Source: Talpa occidentalis (Eukaryota > Chordata > Mammalia > Eulipotyphla > Talpidae). Taken from it: DNA of 64,000 nt. Location of the stretch: contig NW_023603184.1 of the NCBI RefSeq assembly GCF_014898055.3, positions 27,320,808-27,384,807 on the forward strand, written 5' to 3'. Of the stretch, positions 56,445 to 64,000 are shown one piece after another. Position numbers and translations under genes: made by a program. Every line of letters starts with the position of its first letter. Within the stretch, counting starts at the first letter, position 1. A model generated the notes under the pieces. That model saw only the letters and a list, made by a program, of their open reading frames with translations. It was not told where the DNA came from and did no database searches.

Positions 56445-57060
56445 GGGTTTCCTTATTCTCTTTTCTCCTCTTCCGATCTACATTCTAGGGTAAGGGTCTT
56501 TGTTACTAGGGATCCCAGAGGCTGCGATTTTAGCATGACAATACTGTAATGTGGTAAAGCAGAGTTTGCTTAAGAGGAAAAGCTACCTCCACTTGGCTTC
56601 CCCCACTACCCCTTGTGGTAAAGAAAGAACTGAAGGCCTATGAGCCAGGACCTTGGAGATCTGGCAGCAGGGTGCAAAGACCAAAGGAACCGTGGGAAAG
56701 AGAAGAGGGAGAGAAATGAAAAAGCACTTCAATGTCCATCTGAGACAGATTCCATATGAAGCGTCCACCCCTGTGACAGGCACACCTGCAGAAGTTTCCA
56801 GAATTTATGGCATAACTGAAGGGTCCCTGGCAGGAAATGCTCAATTCTCTGTTTTCTTATCCCGAAGCCAGTGTTCTCAGTCATAATTTCCTCTTTTGTA
56901 TAGCAAACTGCCACTAAGTCAAACCCCAGGACAGCATACAAAATATTCTCACCATTCCTGGTCTGGCCCCACAAGTGGGCTTAATCCTGGGCCTTGGGTA
57001 TCAACCTCAGAGAGCAGTAATGAAAGTGATGGGGAAGGATGGTTAATGCAGACATGATTC
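56445..57060. other. No gene recognised
   Basis: Unassigned unique-looking sequence. Confidence 0.35.
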
Positions 57061-57061
57061 A

Positions 57062-58060
57062 GAGTTGAGCTGACAATTGCTGAGGCTGAGTGGGGTTGGA
57101 GGAGATTGGGGTGAGTGATGGAGTGGGGTGTGTTTAAGTATAATCATCAGTCAGCTTAATTAAACTGGAGTCCACCTTTGATTATGAGTATCACATGGGG
57201 CAAATTTTCAGTCCTCTCCAAAACAAAATCCAAGATTAAGGAGTCTTCTCATTGCCTGGCAGTCACTAAGAATTTCTGTGATGAGCAAATTTAAACAATA
57301 CAGCAGTTGACAACGAATATGCAAACAGATGTTAATTAAGGCCTTTGCTCATTTCCCTTTTCTGTAGCAGGTCACATTTGGCAGTGTTAGCATATCCCTC
57401 CCAGCCTAACCTTGAGCTCTGCCAGCCAGGATGCTTGCCCCATTCTCCCAGGATTATTCAGGCCTCCAATCACTTAGACTTGAGCCCAGGTCACTCTTCC
57501 TCCACCAGTGAGATCACTCGCTCACACAGCCCCCTGATTAATTAACCGAGATCTGCTGAGGGCCTTTTGTGGATGGATGGAGGCGAGCATGTAGCCCTTT
57601 AAACATGCTTAATTAAGCTGGATGAAACACTGGGCTCCTTAGCAACGGGCTGGGCCTCAAAACCAGACTTGTGGTTTATTTGCACAACGTGCTCTGTGTT
57701 TGGGAGTTTGAAATGGGATTGATCTGTCTGGGGGATGCTTTATATGTCTTGGAGTTGACATGTTCTTTCTTGGAACAATCAGATTAGGGGAGAATTTGGA
57801 GGAACTGGGCCCTCTGTGAGCTCTCGTCGTAGATGAGCTATGATTCTTCTATTCAGGGATCTTGGCCAGCAGCTGCCAAGCCCGGGATACAAAGTGTCCA
57901 TGCACAGTTGTGTTAATCAGAGCTGATATTAGATATATTTAATAATAGGCACAGCGCAGGTTCCAGTCAATCAGAATAAGCTGTGACCGTAAATAGCAGA
58001 TAGAGCTGTTCTGGTGGGACTAGCTGAATATCAGTCAGGGGAAAGGTTAGAGTTGACCAA
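57062..58060. promoter_or_regulatory. Candidate distal enhancer: repeat-free tract with four TTAATTAA palindromes
   Basis: TTAATTAA occurs at 57156-57163, 57332-57339, 57538-57545 and 57609-57616. Each contains TAATTA, the core bound by many homeodomain proteins, and as a palindrome it suits dimers. The rest of the kilobase has no recognisable transposon. It also carries a CAGCTG E-box near 57870 and an 'aacaatcag' SOX-like word near 57773. This is a sequence-composition argument only. There is no direct evidence of activity, and no nearby gene is in the window. Confidence 0.35.
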
Positions 58061-58099
58061 GAATTTCACATCTATTTCCTTTTCTGATCATAGCCACCA

Positions 58100-58210
58100 A
58101 TCCATGAGATGGGTGTGCATTCTTTCCTAGCTGTAGAAATGAGGAAACTGAACTTCAGAGAGATTAGGTCTTTTCCCATAGTTGGAAGCCAAGCACCCTC
58201 CTGTTCTCCT
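58100..58210 (-). repeat. MIR SINE fragment
   Basis: 'gtagaaatgaggaaactgaa', 'cttcagagagattaggtctt' and 'ttcccatagttggaagcca' are in antisense MIR order. Confidence 0.8.
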
Positions 58211-58214
58211 CCCA

Positions 58215-59570
58215 CATCATTCAGCCTGTGCCTGTACACATGCTGGGGCCCCACCAGGCCCAGGAAGGTCTGGACTCCAGCGTGTGCCTGGACTGCCATC
58301 TGGTAAGTCCAGGACGAGAGGGAGAGTAAGGGCAGGAGGGAGGGATGGGTGGTGATGTTCTGGGATTTGTAGTCAGTCAGGGTGGAGATAGAGTGGAGTG
58401 TGGCCCTTTTTGTAGCCTTTGCATCATAGGCAAGGCCCTGTGGTGGACAGAAGACACAGAGAAGAGAGAGTGGCACAAAGTAGCCGGGGAGAGGACCATT
58501 GCTCTGAAGATGTGGGTACTGTTTTAGGAGTTGATTCCAGGAGACACAATGAGGAAGAGGGGAAGGTGAGATATGTAAGGTGAAGAACCATTGAGGTGAA
58601 CACCAGTGGCTGACCCGCCATTGTGGGCAACTGGGCTCAGTCTCCTAAAAACCATGTGGCCCTGGCCTCAGAAAAGTACAGAGGAGAGTGGAGAGGCTGG
58701 GTCTTCCAACTGCCTGCCCTCACCCCTTGTCCTGAGCACTAATTCTGCATTTCATGGTTATACCTGGACACTTGGAAAAGCCAGCAGGACAAAGAAGATT
58801 GTGTGCTGGGATGAGGACTGAGCACTGTCTTCATAGCCACAGGTGGGCTGGAGGGATATGGGATGGGGCTGGACATCATTTGCCACACCCGTGGATCCAA
58901 AGGATGCCAGAAAACAGGAAACGGGCCTTTACCATCATGGGGCCTTTTCTCCATGTCTATTCCCAGGAGAGTGCTGTTTTCTGGGGAGCTGCGGGAGTGT
59001 GCCCCCACCCTCTCCAACTATGGGGTTGCAGTGTCTGGACTTCCCATTCCCCATCCTCGACTGATTTGGAGAAACTCTGCAGTGTGGGGAGAGGCTTGCT
59101 TGTGTCTCTGCTGGGAAAGAACCCCCAACCCACCCCCTCGAAGGCTGATAGTCTTCCTCTCCACAGCCCCACCCGTATACTCATCTGTAACCAACATGTC
59201 CCCCTTGCAGAGGGCCTGGTGGAGACATCTGACAGATACAGAACGTTTTAATTTGGGAAGCCATTGATCTAGAGTACATTAACAAATGGCACCTGTCGGT
59301 CCAAACGTTGTTTGCCATTCATCTTGTCTTATCTGAGCTCCGACTGCAGCAAGATAGGAGCAGTGCCAGTCTTCAGGGGCAGATGGCTGTGCAGCCCTGT
59401 GCCCACCCGGCAGTTAGGAGGCATCATCTCCCCAGCCTGTTAATGACAAGGGCAGTGCCTCTGAGGATGACTCAGGGGCCAAGGATAGGAGACAGCAGCA
59501 GGAAATTTCCTGGGAGTGGCTGAGAAAAATTCTCCTGGCCTCCTCTGTGAGGAGCAGTCTTTCGCTACAT
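58215..59570. other. 1.4 kb unassigned
   Basis: The region 58750-59270 has open frames up to 165 codons on the + strand in two frames and another on the minus strand. None has recognisable motifs, and simultaneous openness in several frames fits chance in GC-richer DNA. No gene called. Confidence 0.4.
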
Positions 59571-59585
59571 TTAAGAGGTAAGCTG

Positions 59586-59858
59586 GGGCCTCCCTGGTGG
59601 CACAAGGGGTTAAGCACAGCACTGTGAAGTTATCTGCAGCCTCTGCAGCATGAGTTTGATCTCTGGCTGGCTAGGGAGCTACCTACATGGTGTGGCGGAC
59701 CTCTCCTGTCTGTCTTGCCTGCTGCTCCCCTCAGTAGTGTGTTTCAGTCAGTCTGCCTGTTCTGCTCCCCACTCTATCTCTGGTGAATCCTCTCACCCCC
59801 CACACCTCTGGCCTGTACCTCAGTTCTTGTATGCATAAATAAATAAATCTTTAAAAAA
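59586..59858 (+). mobile_element. tRNA-derived SINE, sense, older subfamily
   Basis: Imperfect duplication aagaggtaagctg / aagaagtgagctg flanks it. The head is 'gcctccctggtggcacaagg', the B box is degraded ('gagtttgatctctgg'), and the tail is 'ataaataaataaatcttt' plus A8. Confidence 0.92.
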
Positions 59859-59871
59859 AAGAAGTGAGCTG

Positions 59872-60485
59872 AAGAGACTAGCTGGTCACTCCCTTAGGAC
59901 CTCAATAGGACCTTTGTTTACATAATAGGCTGCAGGGGTCCATGATGGGGGACTTGGAGCTGCCTCTCTAGCTAGGGGACCTGGGCATGTTGTTGCCTCT
60001 GTTCATCACAATGCTTGTAAAATAAACATTGAAGTCTCTGTCCTGCTGTTTTATGCAGCTTCTGGACAGAGTCAAGGCAGGACAGCCCTAAGGAGAGCAG
60101 AGGGAACCATGGCGATGAATTTTAGGAATAAATCAATGTGGATGAGTCAAAGTCAAGAAAACCACAAGGGGATAATAATCCACAATCCAGAGTGACTCTC
60201 GTACAGCTCTGATGATGCTGACTTATCTGAATAAAGACAGAATGTGCCAGAAGGGATGGAATTCTAGTACAGAAATTGGGCTTCAGAGAGGAGGGTGGTT
60301 AGCTTATCCCCAGCACTACCCTAGAATAGATGTTTGCTTTGGGATGAGGACTAGTTCTGCATCTTAGTAGAAATAATCTTCATATTCCTTACCCTGTTCT
60401 GACACACCAAGCAAGACTTTGAAGAAAGCCTTGGTCTCAGTAGTAAAGGAGTGTCTTGGGAGGGAGGGAAATTTTTCCTCTGCTT
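59872..60485. other. No gene recognised
   Basis: Unassigned sequence. Confidence 0.35.
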
Positions 60486-60489
60486 TTCT

Positions 60490-60960
60490 AGGTCCTTACA
60501 GCTGGAAAATAATTGATATAAGATAAATTAACAGGAGAAAAAGACCAATTTAATTTCATGCACATGGAGATACCATATGCGCATGGGACCTGCGATATGA
60601 ACAGAGCAGCATATTTAAATACTTTTTAGACAAAGTTATTCTTGAAATTTTGGCTTAGCATTAAATTCATGAGCTAAGCAGAGCTTATTTACACAGGAGA
60701 ACAGGCCCATAAGCCTTTGTCTGTAGAGATAAGGGGTTCCCTTCCCTCCTGGTACAGGGAGAGCACCTTGCAGATGGAAAACTTGGCAACAAGTACAGAG
60801 TTTTTGCTTTCTTTGACTCATACTGTGCAAAGCGGTCTCCTTTTAGAGAAGCATTTGTTTTTAATCTTCCTCAACCAGTCAGAGGCAGGGCTTACCTCCT
60901 CTATCACTGCTTCACGAGATATGAGTATCACGCGATTTTAATTTCAAATGATCAACATGC
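60490..60960 (-). mobile_element. Probable old ERV1-type LTR, antisense
   Basis: 60495-60560 ('acagctggaaaataattgat', 'aagataaattaacaggagaa', 'aaagaccaatttaattt') is the reverse complement of a U5-like '...ctcctgttaatttatcttat' block found in several mammalian class I LTRs. Boundaries and family are uncertain. Confidence 0.45.
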
Positions 60961-60964
60961 CACT

Positions 60965-62290
60965 GGCACACTTTGGGACAGCCTGCTCTGAACCTAGATT
61001 CCTGATATAGTGGCCATCAGGTGCATTTGGTGCCTGGCATCTTTCTCTCTGCATGTGGTACCCAGCTCCAGTTTCCCTCACTTTCACCTACTCTCAGCCC
61101 TTGTGCTTTGGATGAGACACCAACTCTTGGTTTAGGGATGAAGCATGATCAAGGCCTCAGATAATCAGAACATAACAGTCCTCTGCTGGTCAGGGATTGG
61201 CTTGGGATGCCTGTGTCATCTAACGGGAACCCGTGAGATGTGATGAGTTACTCATTGGGACTTCCAGAAGAAAACCTTTCACTCTTGCCAGCCATAGCTG
61301 CAATGGAGAAGATAGGCTCTAGGGGGCAGGGGACTGTCTTGCCTCCTTGGGGAAGCAATTTGACAGAAGACAGAACCCAGAAAGGGAAAAACCTTGAGTT
61401 CCCAAGATACTACTTGAGCCCTGAATCCAGCTGTACCTAAAGCCAGTTTACCTTTGAGGTGGTCAGCTTTGAAGTTAATAAATTCCTTTTGTGCTTAAGT
61501 CATTTTGAATAAGATTTTTGGGTCTCTTACAATTGAAAGGATATCAACTCAGGCACATGGACAAGGGACAATTTCATCCCAGTCACCTTTGTAAATAATT
61601 AGGTTGGTATTCTCACTGTACACCAGGATTATGAGCCAGGATTATGAATTTGCCCTGAAAGACTGGAAAAAGTCCACTTTCTAAAATTGAGTGGCTGAGA
61701 ATTTGGCCTAGGAATAACCCGACTATGAAAGATGCAGCCTCAGTGACCATACCTGGCCTGGAGTGACATCCCTATGGTTTTTGTGCATGGCCCCTTATTT
61801 GTATATCCTCCATCCTGCTCCCTGACTTCCTTCCTTCATGAGGAGGCAGGGAAGATAGCAGGGATGAGGTCATATACTATTCATCTCTTTATTCATTCAG
61901 GCGTTCTTTAATTCATTTAACAGATAAATGAACGAGGGAGAGGTGAATGGTAAGTCTTTTGAAGTTGATGGAAGCTGGAATGATGTTCAAAATATTTCAT
62001 TTAACATCCAGTGTGGTAAACTGCAGTTCCCAAAAGTGCTCATGCAAGGACATATCTAGCAAGAGCTGGTGCATGTTGGTCACCTCAGTCCAGCAAACGC
62101 CTGCTGGAGAGCCCATGACAACTGCCATGGGAGGCACTGTCTCTCCTGTCAGTGCTCTGTTAAGGAGACAAGTGGGCAAGGGTGTCGTTGGAGGAACCCA
62201 GAAGTATTTCCATATCTTAACAGCTGGTATGCTTCATTGATGCGAACTGGGTGCATATCAGGCCTAAATGGAGACCAGATTTTGAAGAGC
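60965..62290. other. 1.3 kb unassigned
   Basis: No gene. 61900-62240 has short frames on both strands only. Confidence 0.35.
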
Positions 62291-62294
62291 TTTG

Positions 62295-62500
62295 CATGAA
62301 AATTTGAGAATCTTTATTTTATTTTGAAGACAATTGGGAGTCACTGAGAGTATGAAGAAGACTGACATGACCAGATTTGTAGTTTAGAAGCACAATTGTG
62401 ATGTAGTGTTGATCTGGAGAATGACTGAAGGATGGCAAGTCACCTTGAAAAGCGGCTGTTGACATTGGTCCAGGCAGGAGATGAAGATCCACGTTAGAAC
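62295..62500 (-). repeat. L2 LINE fragment, antisense
   Basis: 'caattgggagtcactgagag', 'actgacatgaccagatttgt', 'ttagaagcacaattgtgatg' and 'ggtccaggcaggagatgaag' follow antisense L2 order. Confidence 0.65.
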
Positions 62501-62504
62501 AATC

Positions 62505-63426
62505 TCTTCCCTCTAGGGGGTGCTGAATTGAGCAGCTTGAGAGGACTTGGCTTTGAGATGATGCGTGTGGATTAGTTGTATTTCTAGAAAATTTGATGTC
62601 TTCTGTTGGCGTGGGTAGGAATTGGCTGTTTTATGCAACAGTTCATTTCCTATTGTATTTAGGACGTTCCTGAACACCCCCAGGAAACTTGCCCTATCAA
62701 GATATCCCCCTCTGTTCCTTAATTTGGAAGTTCCCCCTGGGATCCTGAAAAGCTTCCATTCTCTGATACACATCAGCGAGCAGCTGCTGAGTTGTTTCAG
62801 CTTTGACTATCTCTACTTAAAAAGACTTGAGATAGAGTTCTCTGAAGAATGGTCCTCCCTTCACTGCTGGAGGGGGCTTGGGCCCTCAGCCAATCACACA
62901 CTACCAAGCTGCCTAGAGAGTCCCCGGATGTTAACTTCACGACTGGAAACAAATGAGTCAACTCCTGGGCAATATGTTCAACCAGCATGGTGAGTCCCTG
63001 CTGTTCACCATGCTCTTCTGTTTCTTTCACACCAGCGCATCCCAAAGCTCTTCATGTGCAGGAAGATGGACGTGATCTGGGCAAATTCAACAGCCATATT
63101 TTATTTCTCCATTTGACAAAGACTGCACTGTACCTGGGCAGATTCATCAGGAGAACAATTTAGGAACTCCAGGAACTGCTCCCTTCCTGGTTCCTCCACT
63201 TCCCTAAGCTAATTCTTAGGTGTCCAAAGACTATGGTTCTCAAAGGTCACAGGTCAAAGCAAGTGCTGAGATAGCTGGTCACTGTTATTCTTGTGTGTCA
63301 GACATCAGCACCTGCAAAGGTCTTCCTTACCGCACTATGGTGTCTTCTATGGAACTTGGAGGTAGGAGCTACAGGGCCTACATCTTCCACTCAACCCAGA
63401 CAAGTTCAAAGCCGCTTCTCACTGGA

Positions 63427-63430
<4 letters not shown>
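62505..63430. other. 0.9 kb unassigned
   Basis: No gene. The open frame at 62622-62993 (123 codons, +) has no motif I recognise and overlaps others on the opposite strand. Confidence 0.35.
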
Positions 63431-63457
<27 letters not shown>

Positions 63458-63938
63458 TGTAACATCGTATTGATTTTTATTTTATTTTATTTTATTTTTA
63501 TTTTTTAATAATAAATTTTATTTTTATATTCCCCATACAATTGCAGCCCCCCCATTCTGACCCCAATCCCTCCCCTCCCACCCCCGCCCCCCTAAAAGTG
63601 TCTCTGGTTCGTAGTTTTTTGTTGATTTTGATTTTCACTTTCTTATAGTTATTCGTTTTCCTGGTCCCTTATTTAAGTTTTCTAGATTCCTGCTATGAGT
63701 GAGACCATCCGGTATTTTTCTTTTTCTTTTTGGCTTATTTCGCTGAGCATGATCCCTTCCAGTGCCATCCATGTTGCTGCAAATTGCATGTGTTTATCTT
63801 TTTTGAATGCTGAGTAATATTCCATGGTATATATGTACCACATCTTCTTGATCCAGTCATCTATTTTTGGGCATTTGGGTTGTTTCCAAAGCTTAGCTAT
63901 TGTAAACAGTGCTGCTATAAACATAGGGGTGCAGGTGT
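63431..63938 (-). mobile_element. Young 5'-truncated L1 LINE, antisense, with intact ORF2 C-terminus and G-rich 3' UTR
   Basis: Begins with a T-run of about 27 and (ATTTT)n (the tail), then the antisense 3' UTR and an open ORF2 C-terminus down to 63682. The last 80 ORF2 residues match those of the 25563 copy at all but one position (KQPKCPKIDDW here, KQHKCPKIDDW there). The 3' UTR has a C-rich + strand (63547-63592), i.e. a G-quadruplex-prone sense strand. The element stops near 63938, so it is 5'-truncated. I could not find a convincing target-site duplication. Confidence 0.92.
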
Positions 63939-64000
63939 TTTAATTCAAAACTGGACTCTTATAGGAGTTCTTTTTGTAGTGAAAATTCAAAAACTACTGT

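Noticed and set aside
58754..59267. Overlapping open frames of 165 and 134 codons
   Set aside because: Two + frames and one - frame are open at once in a GC-richer stretch, with no recognisable domain.

Overview
This window is non-coding mammalian nuclear DNA. I found no intact protein-coding gene, no functional RNA gene and no prokaryotic feature. Long open frames are few, short and mostly inside repeats. Placental-mammal origin is shown by several ancient repeats: MIR SINEs, L2 LINEs, MLT1-type MaLR LTRs and hAT-Charlie-like remnants. Several layers of L1 lie on top of these. There are no Alu, B1 or BovB-type sequences. The dominant young SINE is a roughly 270-bp tRNA-derived element with a tRNA-like A box, a B box reading GGTTCGATCCC, and an (AAATA)n/poly(A) tail. 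There are 12 near-full copies, one head-only copy and two fragments. With the L1 ORF2 C-termini this suggests a non-primate, non-rodent placental, perhaps a laurasiatherian. I cannot name the species from sequence alone.

Layout. 1-4 kb: unique or old sequence with a degenerate 18-bp minisatellite (1485-1745), a MIR, and a 95-nt retroposed RNA that looks like a box C/D snoRNA copy (2500-2594). 4.1-5.7 kb: a cluster of endogenous-retrovirus LTRs. One solo LTR (4088-5114) has a second LTR of the same family inserted in antisense (4586-5068). Both carry perfect 4-bp target-site duplications, and a second LTR family follows at once. 5.7-12 kb: mostly unassigned, with SINEs and an MLT1. 12-19 kb: L2 and old L1 fragments. 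19-31 kb: SINEs, MLT1s, MIRs and a young 5'-truncated L1. 31-33 kb: an old L1. 34-39 kb: DNA-transposon remnants and two TA arrays flanking a very A-rich tract. 39.4-40.6 kb: a dead, intronless NME4 (mitochondrial nucleoside diphosphate kinase) copy, cut in two by a later L1. 42-44 kb: a second copy of LTR family 2 and two SINEs. 44-58 kb: fewer young repeats, with several AT-rich homeobox-motif-rich tracts that resemble conserved non-coding elements. The clearest has four TTAATTAA palindromes within 461 bp (57156-57616). 58-64 kb: unassigned sequence, a SINE, an old LTR, L2 and a young antisense L1 at the right edge.

No genes work together here. The biology lies in the insertion history and in possible long-range regulatory sequence. 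The most informative items are the self-nested LTR pair, the head-only SINE with a perfect 17-bp duplication, the snoRNA-like retroposon, the L1-split NME4 pseudogene, a 44-bp L1-like patch inside an MLT1 LTR, and the TTAATTAA cluster.
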